Positions 18,464-28,403 of a stretch of DNA of 64,000 bases are shown here, one piece after another. A program made the translations under genes and the position numbers. This stretch comes from an uncultured Porphyromonadaceae bacterium (GTDB lineage Bacteria > Bacteroidota > Bacteroidia > Bacteroidales > Muribaculaceae). The DNA lies in assembly GCA_947175545.1 (NCBI GenBank), contig CAMWNI010000008.1:22772-86771 (forward strand), read 5' to 3'. Every line of letters begins with the position of its first letter. The stretch's first letter is position 1. The notes under the pieces are model-generated. The model ran no database searches. It saw nothing but the letters and a program-made list of their open reading frames with translations, and was not told the origin of the DNA.

Positions 18464-19209
18464 TAGCTCTGCCAGATTTTCCAGGCCAGGAGGGCCTGAA
18501 GGTGTAACATGTCCAGTCCGTTCTTGACCGTTGCGCCGCGTTCGGCCGCTTGTTTCATGAAAAGCGTCTGCTCTGGATTATAAATCAGGTCGTAGCAGAT
18601 GTGGTCAGTGGTCAGTGCGCCGTAGGGTATTGGCGGACAGTTGTCCGTGGCCGGTGACATTCCAAGCGGTGTTGTATTGACTATGAGGCGATGGCGGCTG
18701 ATGATTTTGTCATCAAGATTGGCATACGTCAGCCGGCCGTCTCCGCCGGTGCGGCTGACGAGCGTGTAGCTGATGCCGAGCGCTTCCAGTGCCGCGCAAA
18801 CGGCTTTCGATGCGCCACCGGTGCCAAGGACAAGCGCGCTGATTGCTTCAAGCGGCAATAATGGCGCCAGAGTGCGCGCAAAAGCAGGCGCATCTGTGTT
18901 GTATCCTTCAAGTCCGGTGACGTTATTGTCCGAGTCATGGACAACGCGAACCGTATTGACCGCTCCGATAGCCTTTGCCTGGGGCGAAAGTGACGTCAGA
19001 TAAGGAATAATCAGCTGCTTGTACGGAATTGTGACGTTTAAGCCACGAAGTTCCGGCACTTCAGCCAGGAGTTCCATTAAATCTCCAATATCCGGGAGTT
19101 CAAAGTTGCGATAAGACGCAGCAATTCCTTCCCGGCGAAACTTTTCTTCAAAAAAGCGGGCCGAGAAGGAATGACCGAGAGGATAACCTATAAGACCGTA
19201 GAGGTCCAT
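18463..19209 (-). CDS. aroE: Shikimate dehydrogenase
   Basis: AroE reduces 3-dehydroshikimate to shikimate with NADPH in aromatic amino acid synthesis. The 248-residue protein has the substrate motif GYPLGHSFSARFF, the catalytic lysine in NVTIPYKQ, GYNTDA, and the dinucleotide motif LGTGGASKAV. The C-terminal NGLDMLHLQALLAWKIW is standard. Length is slightly short but normal for Bacteroidota. It lies between the omega-like subunit gene (3-base gap) and comM (1-base overlap). Confidence 0.95.
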   Translation of the reverse strand: MDLYGLIGYPLGHSFSARFFEEKFRREGIAASYRNFELPDIGDLMELLAEVPELRGLNVTIPYKQLIIPYLTSLSPQAKAIGAVNTVRVVHDSDNNVTGLEGYNTDAPAFARTLAPLLPLEAISALVLGTGGASKAVCAALEALGISYTLVSRTGGDGRLTYANLDDKIISRHRLIVNTTPLGMSPATDNCPPIPYGALTTDHICYDLIYNPEQTLFMKQAAERGATVKNGLDMLHLQALLAWKIWQS

Positions 19210-19212
19210 CGG

Positions 19213-19545
19213 TTAGTCCATGTTATGGTCACGAGCCGGATTGCGGGAATAAACCTTTCCCTCCTCATACTCCTGAGCGGCGATGAGGGTAGGCTTCGGC
19301 AACTTTTCGTAGTAACGTGAAATCTCGATTTGTTCGCGGTTTTCAGATACTTCCTCGAGCGAGTCGTTGAGCGAGGCGAATTCCTGGAGCTTCTTGTCCA
19401 GATCATGTTTCATCTGCTCTGCAATCTGGTTGGCGCGTTTGGCAATGATGGCGACCGTTTCATAAACGTTACCGGTGTCTTCCGAAAGTTTCACCATGTC
19501 ACGGGTAACGGTGTTGATCGGTGCGTTGGTTTTTTTGTAGTCCAT
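19213..19545 (-). CDS. rpoZ: RNA polymerase Rpb6/omega-like subunit
   Basis: A 110-residue protein matching the Bacteroidota omega/Rpb6 family, which helps assemble the beta' subunit. The conserved core is TGNVYETVAIIAKRANQIAEQMKHDL, followed by a family-specific C-terminal half (ENREQIEISRYYEKLPKPTLIAAQEYEEGKVY). It is placed 17 bases after bamD, an arrangement I recall from other Bacteroidales. The symbol is by family convention. Confidence 0.88.
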   Translation of the reverse strand: MDYKKTNAPINTVTRDMVKLSEDTGNVYETVAIIAKRANQIAEQMKHDLDKKLQEFASLNDSLEEVSENREQIEISRYYEKLPKPTLIAAQEYEEGKVYSRNPARDHNMD

Positions 19546-19562
19546 CTTGTGTATCTTCTAAT

Positions 19563-20375
19563 TTAGTCGTTATTAACGTGTTTTGATGCTATTTTATAGA
19601 TGTTGTCCGCTTCGTTGCGGTAACTGCTTTCCGGGTAGTTGTTGATGAAGCTGAAATATTCATCAATCACTGTCGTGTAGCGTTCAATTTTCTTTTCGTC
19701 AACAGAGTTTTCCGCTTCCTGGAATCGTGATTTCAGAATTAGCATTTCAAGCTGTTCCTTATATTTTGCATAAGGGTAGGCTTTCAGTGCATTCTGTGCG
19801 ACAATAACTGCACTTTCGTAGTTGTTGCCGCCGTAGGTCCCGAGGTTGTAGTAGAGCTGGGCATTCTGCAGTTGTTTGAGTGCCAGTTTGTCCTGCATGT
19901 CGAAGATGGCGTTTTGAGCTTCGGGAACGCGCGGACTTGTTGGAAACAGTTCAAGGAAGTTCGTGAGTTCCTTAATTGCCTCAACCGTGGCTGTCTGGTC
20001 AAGCTGAGGGTCAGGCGAGTCAAGGTAGTAGCCATAGCCGCAATAAAATCTGGCGTCCTCAATATATTTGCCTTTCGGATAGCGCTGATAGTAAGACGAA
20101 AGATATGAGCCGGCATTCAAATAGTCCTTAGTGTTGTAGTTACACATGCCAAGCATGTAAAGCGTCTCTTCCGCTTCTTCGCGACCGCGGAAAAAATTGA
20201 CGATTTCCTGCAATATGGGGTCGGCTTGAGCGTATTTGCCCTCGTTGTAGAGGCGCTTGGCGTACTCATACTTGACGTTGGGGTCGTTGGTCTTCATAAC
20301 GCGCTGATACTCTCCGCAAGCGGTGAGCGTCAGTACTCCAAGCGTCAATATGCTGAATATGAGTGATTTTCTCAT
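19563..20375 (-). CDS. bamD: BamD-like outer membrane assembly lipoprotein
   Basis: BamD is an outer membrane lipoprotein of the BAM complex that inserts beta-barrel proteins. The 270-residue protein has a lipoprotein signal ending LTACGEY and TPR-like helical repeats (VKYEYAKRLYNEGKYAQADPILQEIV; EETLYMLGMCNYNTKDYLNAGSYLSSYYQRYPKGKYIEDARFYCGYGYY). It is the first gene of a seven-gene minus-strand operon and has its own promoter. Confidence 0.92.
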   Translation of the reverse strand: MRKSLIFSILTLGVLTLTACGEYQRVMKTNDPNVKYEYAKRLYNEGKYAQADPILQEIVNFFRGREEAEETLYMLGMCNYNTKDYLNAGSYLSSYYQRYPKGKYIEDARFYCGYGYYLDSPDPQLDQTATVEAIKELTNFLELFPTSPRVPEAQNAIFDMQDKLALKQLQNAQLYYNLGTYGGNNYESAVIVAQNALKAYPYAKYKEQLEMLILKSRFQEAENSVDEKKIERYTTVIDEYFSFINNYPESSYRNEADNIYKIASKHVNND

Positions 20376-20409
20376 TCTAAATGTTCGGTTATGGGTATTT
20401 TCCGGAACG

Positions 20410-20441
20410 CAAATTTACAAATACTTTTCCATTCCCGCAAC
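20410..20441 (-). promoter_or_regulatory. Promoter of the bamD operon
   Basis: Read on the minus strand, TAAATTTG (plus 20410-20417) is preceded after 20 bases by GTTG (plus 20438-20441), a three-of-four match to TTTG. It lies between the ncRNA terminator and bamD, so bamD does not need readthrough from the ncRNA. Confidence 0.7.
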
Positions 20442-20474
20442 CGTTGGCTGTAAATTTTTTGAGAATCAGGGGAA

Positions 20475-20727
20475 TATAAAAAGTCGCACCAAAGGATTTG
20501 GATGAAACTCGTGGAAGACAGGATTTGAGTGCTTCCGAACCTTTGTAATCTGCCTTGGTGCGACCCTCCGTAAAGAGGGTATCGTACGCTCCGATGAACG
20601 GAGTGGAGCCCGCCATTAGTCCGTAAAGCTTGTCTCGGGAGTTCATAATGGTTTGAAGAGTTTCCCAATCTGCTTTGATGCGGCTTTATGTCTTTTGTCT
20701 TTATAATGACTCTCTTGTCAGTTTTGT
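20475..20727 (-). ncRNA. Candidate structured small RNA, about 250 nt
   Basis: An independent minus-strand transcription unit. A consensus promoter lies at plus 20734-20765. The end is a long hairpin (GTCGCACC at plus 20483-20490 with GGTGCGAC at 20557-20564) followed on the minus strand by a TTTTT run at plus 20482-20478. Two further perfect hairpins lie upstream in the transcript: GAGGGT/ACCCTC at plus 20563-20580 and CTCCG/CGGAG at 20589-20603. Inside the terminal hairpin a GGAAG/CTTCC helix adds to a rod shape. The 85-codon ORF across it (20389..20646) runs through the terminator, so I do not favour a coding role. I cannot assign a known family; a 6S, Bacteroidales-1 or SRP-type RNA would need covariance searches. 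Confidence 0.65.
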
Positions 20728-20733
20728 TCACTG

Positions 20734-20765
20734 CAAATTTAAGAAAAGATACTGTTATTTCCAAA
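20734..20765 (-). promoter_or_regulatory. Promoter of candidate small RNA
   Basis: On the minus strand TTTG (plus 20762-20765), a 20-base spacer and TAAATTTG (plus 20734-20741) match the consensus perfectly. The only unit it can drive is the non-coding stretch up to the hairpin at 20483. It is divergent from the lrgA promoter, with about 18 bases between their upstream ends. Confidence 0.8.
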
Positions 20766-20782
20766 TATTTGGATGTGATTTT

Positions 20783-20814
20783 TTTGTTGTCGAGTAAAAA
20801 AGTCAGTAACTTTG
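20783..20814 (+). promoter_or_regulatory. Promoter of lrgA-like gene, leaderless
   Basis: TTTG at 20783-20786, a 20-base spacer and TAACTTTG at 20807-20814. The ATG at 20819 is four bases after the box, so the mRNA should start at or within two or three bases of the initiation codon. Confidence 0.82.
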
Positions 20815-20818
20815 CGCC

Positions 20819-21184
20819 ATGAATCTGATTATGCAATGTGCGGTACTGTTTGGCTTTCTTGCTGCCGGAGAGATGATTGTTTGGTTGACGTCGGTTCCGG
20901 TTCCAAGCAGTATCATTGGTATGATTCTTCTTGCGGCCTCGCTCCAGAGCGGTCGGCTACGGTTGAATCAGGTTGAACAATTTGCCGATTTCCTTACGCG
21001 CAATCTCGGCTTCTTTTTTGTCCCGGCCGGAGTAGGGGTGATTCGCTGTCTTGGTCTGATAGCCGATCAGTGGGTCCCGATTGTCATGGCAACCGTTGTC
21101 AGTACCTTTATTATTATTGCGGTGACGGGTTGGACCCATCAGTGGTCGCGCCGCACCGCCAAGCGCTTCAGACGTCATGGATGA
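20819..21184 (+). CDS. CidA/LrgA-family membrane protein
   Basis: A 121-residue, four-helix membrane protein of the CidA/LrgA (holin-like) family, with SVPVPSSIIGMILL and NLGFFFVPAGVGVI as family motifs. With LrgB it forms an envelope transport system linked to murein hydrolase control or pyruvate/organic-acid movement in other bacteria. It overlaps the lrgB-like gene by eight bases. The C-terminus is unusually basic (HQWSRRTAKRFRRHG). Confidence 0.9.
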   Translation: MNLIMQCAVLFGFLAAGEMIVWLTSVPVPSSIIGMILLAASLQSGRLRLNQVEQFADFLTRNLGFFFVPAGVGVIRCLGLIADQWVPIVMATVVSTFIIIAVTGWTHQWSRRTAKRFRRHG

Positions 21185-21875
21185 ATTTTTCGCCAATCCG
21201 TATTTTCTTATTGCGCTGACCTTCGGCGTCTATTTGTTTGCGTCGCGTTTGCGTCGGCGCTTCGGCCTTTCGCTGATGAATCCGATTTTGATTTCAGTGA
21301 TTCTCCTGGTTGCGTTTCTCTCTACGTCCGGAGTGAGTTATGAATCTTACTGTGAGGGTGGAAAATATATCGAATTCTGGCTCAAACCTGCCGTTGTCGC
21401 CCTTGGGGTGCCGCTTTATCGGCAGTTGTCTACTATTCGCAAGCAGCTTATGCCCTTGCTTGTCGCCGAACTGGCGGGATGTGTCGCCGGACTTGTCAGC
21501 GTGGTAGCTATCGCCGAATTGTTCGGCGCTACGCGTGAGGTTATCATGTCACTTGCGCCAAAGGCCGTCACCACTCCAATTGCAATGGAAATCTCAACGG
21601 CATTGGGCGGTAATCCGTCGCTGACGGCCGCCGTTGTTGTCTGCACAGGCATTTTTGGCAGTATGGCCGGATTCAGCATGGTGCGCATGAGTCGAATCCG
21701 CTCCTCAATGGCAGGCAGTCTGAGTATTGGCACGGCCTCACACGCCGTCGGCACTGCGGCGGCGATGGAACGCGGAGGCGAGCGCTTCGGGGCCTTTTCC
21801 TCGCTTGGCTTGACGCTCAATGGACTTTTTACCGCCTTGCTTGCCCCTGTGATTTTACCACTTCTCGGATATTAA
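21177..21875 (+). CDS. LrgB-family membrane protein
   Basis: A 232-residue multispanning protein of the LrgB/CidB/YohK family. Recognisable parts are LMNPILISVILL, the FWLKPAVVALGVPLYRQ segment, SLAPKAVTTPIAMEIS and SIGTASHAVGTAAAME. It is translated in overlap with the LrgA-like partner and should work in the same complex. The gene ends 90 bases before carA. Confidence 0.92.
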   Translation: MDEFFANPYFLIALTFGVYLFASRLRRRFGLSLMNPILISVILLVAFLSTSGVSYESYCEGGKYIEFWLKPAVVALGVPLYRQLSTIRKQLMPLLVAELAGCVAGLVSVVAIAELFGATREVIMSLAPKAVTTPIAMEISTALGGNPSLTAAVVVCTGIFGSMAGFSMVRMSRIRSSMAGSLSIGTASHAVGTAAAMERGGERFGAFSSLGLTLNGLFTALLAPVILPLLGY

Positions 21876-21922
21876 GAGTGATTTTTTAGGCAAAAGTGCT
21901 TTCGTTTTTCGCGAAATTTTCG

Positions 21923-21930
21923 TAAATTTG
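21923..21930 (+). promoter_or_regulatory. -7 box of the carAB operon
   Basis: TAAATTTG at 21923-21930 sits 35 bases before the carA start. No exact TTTG lies 19-20 bases upstream, so only half of the promoter is well supported. No riboswitch-like structure is visible in the short leader. Confidence 0.55.
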
Positions 21931-21965
21931 CAGCAATAAACTAATTTTTACGATTTCAACTCTAT

Positions 21966-23036
21966 ATGCGCCCAACAGTCAATGCCGCTCTGATTCTTGA
22001 AGACGGCACCGTTTTTCGCGGAAAGTCGTTTGGATATCCCGGTCCGGCTGCCGGTGAGGTTGTGTTCAACACCGCAATGACCGGTTATCCCGAAAGTCTT
22101 ACCGACCCCAGTTATGAAGGACAGATTCTTGTCACGACTTATCCGATTTTAGGTAACTACGGCGTTCCGCCCCGTCAGGAAAAGGATGATGTCAGCCGTT
22201 ACTACGAAAGTGACCACATTCATGCCCGCGCTATTATTGCCCAGGATTATACATATGAGCATTCTCATTGGCAGGCTGACCGCTCGCTGGCTCAATGGCT
22301 CGAAGAAGAGAAAATCCCCGGTATTTATGGAATTGATACCCGTGCGCTGACAAAACTACTGCGTGAGAAGGGATCGATGCTCGGAAAAATTGTTATTGAC
22401 GGACAGCCGGAGCCTGAATTTTATGATCCTAATGCCGAAAATCTGGTCGCTAAAGTTAGCTGCCGCGAGGTTGAAACCCATGGCGACGGAGAAAAAACGG
22501 TTGTTCTTGTTGACTGTGGAGTAAAACACAATATTATTCGCTGTCTGACCCGCCGCGGAGTCAAGGTAATCAGAGTTCCCTGGAACTACGATTTTACTCA
22601 GATTCCTTACGACGGGCTTTTTATTTCAAATGGTCCGGGTAACCCTGATATGGTTGATGTCACGGTCGAAAATCTCCGCAAGGCAATTGAGCTTGGAAAG
22701 CCTATTTGCGGAATCTGTATGGGCAACCAACTCCTGAGTAAGGCGGCCGGTGCTAAGACTTACAAGCTTAAATATGGTCATCGTTCTCATAATCAGCCCG
22801 TGCGAAGGGTCGGGACCGATACATGCTTCGTGACGTCTCAGAATCATGGCTTCGCTGTTGATAACGCCTCGCTGCCTGCCGACTGGGAACCGCTCTTCAT
22901 TAATATGAATGACGGCACTAACGAGGGCATCCGTCATAAGTCGAAACCATTCTTCTCTGCTCAGTTCCATCCGGAAGCTTCTTCCGGCCCGAAAGACACA
23001 GAGTTCCTCTTCGATGAGTTCATTCAAATGCTTTAA
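21966..23036 (+). CDS. carA: Carbamoyl-phosphate synthase small subunit
   Basis: The 356-residue glutaminase subunit supplies ammonia to CarB for carbamoyl phosphate, used for pyrimidines and arginine. The N-terminal domain has GYPGPAAGEVVFNTAMTGYPES. The class I amidotransferase triad is present: Cys in GICMGNQLL, and His and Glu in QFHPEASSGP. It precedes carB by 33 bases. The pyrimidine genes pyrB and pyrI lie about 30 kb away in this window. Confidence 0.97.
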   Translation: MRPTVNAALILEDGTVFRGKSFGYPGPAAGEVVFNTAMTGYPESLTDPSYEGQILVTTYPILGNYGVPPRQEKDDVSRYYESDHIHARAIIAQDYTYEHSHWQADRSLAQWLEEEKIPGIYGIDTRALTKLLREKGSMLGKIVIDGQPEPEFYDPNAENLVAKVSCREVETHGDGEKTVVLVDCGVKHNIIRCLTRRGVKVIRVPWNYDFTQIPYDGLFISNGPGNPDMVDVTVENLRKAIELGKPICGICMGNQLLSKAAGAKTYKLKYGHRSHNQPVRRVGTDTCFVTSQNHGFAVDNASLPADWEPLFINMNDGTNEGIRHKSKPFFSAQFHPEASSGPKDTEFLFDEFIQML

Positions 23037-23069
23037 AAATCCTCCCCCTTACACACCTTAATATATAGT

Positions 23070-26000
23070 ATGAAAGAAATCAAGAAAGTGCTGCTGCTTG
23101 GAAGCGGCGCCCTCAAGATAGGCGAAGCCGGCGAATTTGACTATTCCGGCTCACAGGCTCTCAAGGCTCTCAAAGAGGAAGGAATCGACACCGTCCTGAT
23201 TAACCCTAACATCGCAACGGTTCAGACCTCAGATGGATTTGCCGATAAGATTTATTTCCTTCCCGTTACTCCTTTCTTTGTAGAGAAGGTGATTAAAAAG
23301 GAAAGGCCGGACGGAATTCTGCTCGCTTTCGGCGGCCAGACGGCACTTAACTGCGGTGTGGAACTCTATCGCTCCGGAATTCTTGAAAAATATGACGTTC
23401 AGGTTCTCGGCACCCCTGTTCAGGCAATTATGGATACCGAAGACCGCGAACTCTTTGTCAAGAAGCTTGACGAAATCGGAATCAAGACAATCAAGAGCGA
23501 AGCCGTCAGTACCACTGCCGATGCAATTGAGGCGGCCGAAAACCTCGGTTATCCCGTAATTGTGCGTGCAGCATACGCCCTCGGTGGTCTCGGATCGGGC
23601 TTCTGCGATAACCGGGAAGAGCTTGTCGCTCTTGTCGAAAAGGCACTTTCGTTCTCCCCTCAGGTCCTGGTTGAAAAGAGCCTCAAAGGCTGGAAAGAGG
23701 TTGAATATGAGGTTGTGCGTGACCGTTTTGACAACTGCATCACGGTCTGTAACATGGAAAACCTTGATCCTCTCGGCATCCACACGGGCGAAAGCATCGT
23801 CGTTGCTCCCTCGCAGACTCTCACCAATGAGGACTACCACTATCTGCGTGCGCTTGCCATCAAGATTATTCGCCATATAGGCATTGTCGGCGAATGCAAC
23901 GTGCAATATGCTTTCGACCCTCAGTCAATGGACTACCGTGTTATCGAGGTCAATGCCCGCCTGAGCCGTTCGTCGGCTCTGGCATCAAAAGCAACCGGCT
24001 ATCCGCTTGCTTTCGTAGCCGCAAAACTCGGATTGGGCTATGGCCTGTTTGACCTGAAAAACTCGGTAACCAAGGAGACTTCCGCATTCTTTGAACCGGC
24101 CCTTGACTATGTTGTCGTGAAAATTCCCCGCTGGGACCTCGGTAAGTTCCATGGCGTGCGTCGTGAAATCGGCTCTTCAATGAAGTCCGTCGGTGAGGTT
24201 ATGGCCATAGGTCGCACCTTTGAAGAAGCAATTCAGAAGGGCCTCCGCATGATTGGTCAGGGCATGCACGGCTTTGTCGGCAATAAGCAACTCAAGGTCT
24301 CTGACCTTGACAAAGCTTTAAAAGAACCGACCGACAAGCGCATTTTCATTCTTGCCCAGGCACTTCAGGAGGGCTACACCGTTGAGCGTATCCATGAATT
24401 GACTAAGATTGACCGTTGGTTCCTGCACAAACTGAACAATATTATTCAGACATCGCGTGAATTGGCTGAATATCAATCATTGGCTGAACTCCCTGCTGAA
24501 CTTCTGCTTCAGGCTAAGCAACAGGGTTTCAGTGATTTCCAGGTGGCCCGCGCAGTGATTCCCAATGAGTTTAACAACGGCGCCCATAAGGCCGCTTTAG
24601 ACGTACGCGCTCATCGCAAGCAGCTTGGCATAGTTCCTGTTGTCAAGCAGATTGATACCCTCGCGGCCGAATATCCTGCCCAAACGAACTACCTCTACTT
24701 GACCTATAACGGTTCGACCAACGACGTCGAGTATCTCCATGACCACAGATCTATCGTAGTTCTCGGCTCCGGCGCTTATCGCATCGGTTCGTCCGTCGAA
24801 TTCGACTGGTGTTCGGTCAACGCTCTGATGACCGTTAAGAAGCAGGGCTGGCGTTCAGTAATGATTAACTACAATCCGGAAACCGTGTCAACCGACTATG
24901 ACATGTGTGACCGTCTCTACTTCGACGAACTGACCTTTGAGCGTGTAATGGACATCCTTGAACTGGAACAGCCTCATGGCACTATTCTCAGCGTTGGAGG
25001 TCAGATTCCTAACAATCTTGCGATGAAGCTGGACGAGCAGGGCGTCAACATTCTTGGCACTCAGGCCCGCTGCATTGACAATGCCGAGGATCGCCACAAA
25101 TTCTCGTCTATGCTCGACGAACTTGGCGTTGACCAGCCGCGCTGGCGAGAGCTAACCTCGATGGAAGATATTAATTCATTCATTGATGAAGTCGGTTTCC
25201 CTGTCCTGGTACGTCCCTCATACGTCCTTTCCGGTGCCGCAATGAATGTCTGCTCGAATTCCGAAGAACTGGAACGCTTCCTGCGCCTGGCCGCCAATGT
25301 CAGCAAAGAACACCCCGTAGTCGTCAGCCAGTTCATTCAGAATGCGAAGGAAATCGAAATGGATGCCGTTGCCCAGAATGGTGAAATCAAGGCTTACGCA
25401 ATCAGCGAACACATCGAATTTGCAGGCGTCCACTCCGGCGACGCGACAATCCAGTTCCCGCCTCAGAAGCTCTATGTCGAGACCATGCGACGCATCAAGA
25501 AGGTTTCTGCCAAGATTGCCAAGGCGCTTGAAATCAGCGGCCCGTTCAACATCCAGTTCCTTGCCAAGAACAATGATATCAAGGTAATCGAATGTAATCT
25601 GCGTGCTTCGCGTTCGTTCCCGTTTGTCAGCAAGGTGCTTAAAATTAACTTTATCGACCTGGCTACTCAGGTAATGCTTGGTCTGCCTGTCGAAAAACCG
25701 AACAAGAGTGCCTTTGACCTGGACTATGTTGGCATCAAGGCGTCGCAGTTCAGCTTCTCCCGCTTGCAGGGTGCCGACCCCGTTCTTGGTGTCGACATGA
25801 GTTCGACTGGCGAGGTTGGCTGCATCGGCGATGACACTTCCGAGGCCCTCCTTAAGGCAATGCTGTCCGTCGGTCAGCGAGTTCCGGCCAAGTCGGTACT
25901 GCTCTCGACCGGCACAGCCAAACAGAAGGCCGATATGCTTGAATCGGCCCATCTGCTCCATAATCATGGCTATAAAATTTATGCCACAGGTGGAACACAT

Positions 26001-26291
26001 CAGTTCCTGAACGAGAATGGCATCCCTGCAATCCGCGTTTACTGGCCTTCGCAGCCCGATATGCAGCCCCAGGCTCTTGAGCTGCTCCATAACAAGGAAA
26101 TTGACATGGTTGTCAACGTTCCAAAGAATCTGACGCCGACTGAGTTGAGCAATGGTTATAAGATCCGTCGCGCAGCAATTGACCTGAATGTGCCTCTGTT
26201 GACAAATGCACGCCTCGCTGCCGCATTTATCTCGGCTTTCACGTCAATGACGCTCGACGATATTGAAATCAAACCCTGGAACGAGTACTGA
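23070..26291 (+). CDS. carB: Carbamoyl-phosphate synthase large subunit
   Basis: A full-length 1073-residue CarB. The first ATP-grasp half ([20 protein letters not shown]) and the second half ([18 protein letters not shown]) show the internal duplication. An MGS-like allosteric domain closes the protein ([15 protein letters not shown]). It forms carbamoyl phosphate from bicarbonate, ammonia and two ATP. The stop TGA shares one base with the ATG of nfo, so these genes are co-transcribed. Confidence 0.97.
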   Translation: MKEIKKVLLLGSGALKIGEAGEFDYSGSQALKALKEEGIDTVLINPNIATVQTSDGFADKIYFLPVTPFFVEKVIKKERPDGILLAFGGQTALNCGVELYRSGILEKYDVQVLGTPVQAIMDTEDRELFVKKLDEIGIKTIKSEAVSTTADAIEAAENLGYPVIVRAAYALGGLGSGFCDNREELVALVEKALSFSPQVLVEKSLKGWKEVEYEVVRDRFDNCITVCNMENLDPLGIHTGESIVVAPSQTLTNEDYHYLRALAIKIIRHIGIVGECNVQYAFDPQSMDYRVIEVNARLSRSSALASKATGYPLAFVAAKLGLGYGLFDLKNSVTKETSAFFEPALDYVVVKIPRWDLGKFHGVRREIGSSMKSVGEVMAIGRTFEEAIQKGLRMIGQGMHGFVGNKQLKVSDLDKALKEPTDKRIFILAQALQEGYTVERIHELTKIDRWFLHKLNNIIQTSRELAEYQSLAELPAELLLQAKQQGFSDFQVARAVIPNEFNNGAHKAALDVRAHRKQLGIVPVVKQIDTLAAEYPAQTNYLYLTYNGSTNDVEYLHDHRSIVVLGSGAYRIGSSVEFDWCSVNALMTVKKQGWRSVMINYNPETVSTDYDMCDRLYFDELTFERVMDILELEQPHGTILSVGGQIPNNLAMKLDEQGVNILGTQARCIDNAEDRHKFSSMLDELGVDQPRWRELTSMEDINSFIDEVGFPVLVRPSYVLSGAAMNVCSNSEELERFLRLAANVSKEHPVVVSQFIQNAKEIEMDAVAQNGEIKAYAISEHIEFAGVHSGDATIQFPPQKLYVETMRRIKKVSAKIAKALEISGPFNIQFLAKNNDIKVIECNLRASRSFPFVSKVLKINFIDLATQVMLGLPVEKPNKSAFDLDYVGIKASQFSFSRLQGADPVLGVDMSSTGEVGCIGDDTSEALLKAMLSVGQRVPAKSVLLSTGTAKQKADMLESAHLLHNHGYKIYATGGTHQFLNENGIPAIRVYWPSQPDMQPQALELLHNKEIDMVVNVPKNLTPTELSNGYKIRRAAIDLNVPLLTNARLAAAFISAFTSMTLDDIEIKPWNEY

Positions 26292-27139
26292 TGAAGTATA
26301 TTGGCGCTCACGTGGCTGTGGACGGAGGCGTTGCCTCCGCTCCACTCAATGCCCGGGCAATCGGAGCAAAGGCCTTCGCAATGTTCACCCGCAACCCGAG
26401 CCGCTGGAAGTCTGATCCTATGCTTCCATCGGAAATTGAGGCTTTCAAGGCAAACTGCGAGGCCGGAGGTTACACTCCTGACGTTATTCTGCCTCATGAC
26501 AGCTATCTGATTAATCTTGGTGCAAAAGACCCTAAGAAGCTATTTCTTAGCCGAATAGCCTTTCTTGACGAAATGCAGCGCTGCGAGCAATTGGGACTTT
26601 CGATGCTGAACTTCCACCCCGGGTCACATCTTAACGAAATGACTGAGGAGGAGTGTCTGCAACGCATTGCCTCTTCCATCAACAAAACTCTGGCGCAGAC
26701 ATCGGGTGTCAAGGCTGTGATTGAAAACACTGCGGGCCAGGGTTCCAATCTCGGTTATAGTTTCGAGCAACTTGCCTACATCATTGACCTCATTGAGGAT
26801 AAAAGTAGAGTGGGGGTCTGCATTGACTCCTGCCATGCGTTTGCCGCAGGTTATGACCTTGCAACATCGGAAGGCTACGATGCTGCCTGGCGCAAGTTTG
26901 ACGAGACTATTGGCCTGAAATATCTGAGCGCAATGCATATCAATGACTCCAAGAAAGGTCTTGGCTCTCATGTTGACCGTCATGAGACAATGGGTAACGG
27001 AGCGCTCGGTATGGACTTTTTCCATATGCTGATGGCAGACTCGCGAATGGACAACATCCCGCTGATTCTCGAAACACCCAATCCGGATCTTTGGAAAGAA
27101 GAAATCGAGACTCTTTACTCACTTCCCGGAGCAAAATGA
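26291..27139 (+). CDS. nfo: Deoxyribonuclease IV (AP endonuclease)
   Basis: Nfo cleaves DNA at abasic sites during base excision repair using three zinc ions. The 282-residue protein has the family signatures [46 protein letters not shown] and ILETPNPD, which contain the metal ligands. It overlaps carB by one base and the FKBP gene by four (ATGA). Confidence 0.96.
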   Translation: MKYIGAHVAVDGGVASAPLNARAIGAKAFAMFTRNPSRWKSDPMLPSEIEAFKANCEAGGYTPDVILPHDSYLINLGAKDPKKLFLSRIAFLDEMQRCEQLGLSMLNFHPGSHLNEMTEEECLQRIASSINKTLAQTSGVKAVIENTAGQGSNLGYSFEQLAYIIDLIEDKSRVGVCIDSCHAFAAGYDLATSEGYDAAWRKFDETIGLKYLSAMHINDSKKGLGSHVDRHETMGNGALGMDFFHMLMADSRMDNIPLILETPNPDLWKEEIETLYSLPGAK

Positions 27140-27525
27140 AACAGGACTATGCTCTGAAAAATCGCCTGTGGCTCGACGAAAAAAGCAGAGAGCCTGGTGT
27201 AGTAGCCCTTGACAAAGGCGTATGCTATAAACCGCTGAAAAAAGGGAATGGACCGCAGCCAAATCGCGGCAGTGTTGTAACGGTCCATTATGTTGGCAAG
27301 ACCATAAACGGTAAAACCTTTGACAGTAGCCGTGGTGGAGTGGCCCCGGCCTTCCGCCTGCGCGAACTGATTCCCGGTTGGACCATTGCCCTGACTCAGA
27401 TGCACGTTGGCGACAAATGGGAAATTTACATCCCCGCAGACCAAGGTTACGGCAAGCGTTCTCAACCCGGCATCCCCGGTGGCTCAACTCTAATCTTTGA
27501 AGTTGAACTCCTTGCCACCTCTTAA
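27136..27525 (+). CDS. FKBP-type peptidyl-prolyl isomerase
   Basis: A 129-residue cytoplasmic isomerase. The FKBP fold is evident from [43 protein letters not shown] and [22 protein letters not shown]. There is no signal peptide, so it probably acts in the cytoplasm. I choose ATG 27136, which overlaps the nfo stop as ATGA; the ORF-track start at 27091 would run 45 bases into nfo and adds residues unlike the family. Confidence 0.9.
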   Translation: MKQDYALKNRLWLDEKSREPGVVALDKGVCYKPLKKGNGPQPNRGSVVTVHYVGKTINGKTFDSSRGGVAPAFRLRELIPGWTIALTQMHVGDKWEIYIPADQGYGKRSQPGIPGGSTLIFEVELLATS

Positions 27526-27549
27526 CCATAAATCCGGAGAGGAGAACAT

Positions 27550-28398
27550 ATGCCAATGAACATAAATAAATTGGTAAGGAGGCTAATGATATTTGGACTT
27601 CTTACTTCACAAGTCTGTGGGTACGCTCAAACACCCAATTATGAAGAATCGACAGACATGATTCTTCAAGGTATGCAGCAACCTGTCTACGTCTTATCGA
27701 TTGACAGCACATTAGTTTCCAATCAGTGTAAAACGGAAAGTTCTAAATTTAATGCTAAACAGCTGATTTTACCGGGAGTTCTTGTGGCTGCTGGTACTTT
27801 TGGGGTATACAATGGTGCATTCAGAAAGTTGGATACGAACATAAAAAATGAAATGGATAATCTGCGTGGAAATCACTTCTTCCGTGCTGATGATTATATC
27901 CAGTATCTTCCTGCCCTCACGTATCTGACTTTTGGATCAATCGGCATCAAATCAAAGCATGGCTTTAAAGAGCGTGTCGTGGTGGAAGCTACCGCATACA
28001 TAACCATGGCAGCGTTGACAAATATTGGTAAATATTCATTCAGAGAAAAAAGGCCGGATTCCAATGCAAGAAATTCTTTTCCTTCCGGACACACTGCCAC
28101 CGTATTTACCGGAGCAGAATTAATGAGAGAAGAATATGGCCTTGGTATGGGGATAGGAGCTTATACCGTTGCTATTGGTGTTGCTTTTCTGCGTCTTTAT
28201 AACGGACGCCACTGGCTCAACGACGTTATTGCAGGGGCGGGGGTCGGAATATTATCTGCAAGAATTGGATATTGGATGCTTCCGTTATATCAAAGATGGT
28301 TTAAATGGGATACTCCAAGTTCAGATATAATGGTTATATCACCGGCCTATAATCCTTCCGAGCATTCTTTCTCAATTAATCTGGCATACACTTTTTAA
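27550..28398 (+). CDS. PAP2-family membrane phosphatase
   Basis: A 282-residue protein with a signal peptide (LMIFGLLTSQVCGYAQ), several hydrophobic segments and the three PAP2 motifs: KYSFREKRP, PSGHT and RLYNGRHWLND. It probably dephosphorylates a lipid phosphate such as phosphatidate or undecaprenyl diphosphate at the periplasmic face. A purine-rich ggagaggag lies just before the ATG at 27550, an unusually good ribosome site for this genome. Base composition is more AT-rich than in the neighbours. Confidence 0.9.
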   Translation: MPMNINKLVRRLMIFGLLTSQVCGYAQTPNYEESTDMILQGMQQPVYVLSIDSTLVSNQCKTESSKFNAKQLILPGVLVAAGTFGVYNGAFRKLDTNIKNEMDNLRGNHFFRADDYIQYLPALTYLTFGSIGIKSKHGFKERVVVEATAYITMAALTNIGKYSFREKRPDSNARNSFPSGHTATVFTGAELMREEYGLGMGIGAYTVAIGVAFLRLYNGRHWLNDVIAGAGVGILSARIGYWMLPLYQRWFKWDTPSSDIMVISPAYNPSEHSFSINLAYTF

Positions 28399-28403
28399 TA
28401 ATT

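Noticed and set aside
20483-20603. GGAAGCA segment suggesting SRP RNA in the candidate small RNA
   Set aside because: The conserved SRP loop sequence around it is missing; only a short resemblance is present.
20389-20646. 85-codon minus-strand ORF inside the bamD-lrgA spacer
   Set aside because: It runs through a strong hairpin with T tract and into the bamD promoter region. The region is full of inverted repeats, which fits RNA better than protein.
22626-26090. Long minus-strand ORFs opposite carA and carB
   Set aside because: These are antisense shadows caused by codon bias in the carAB genes.
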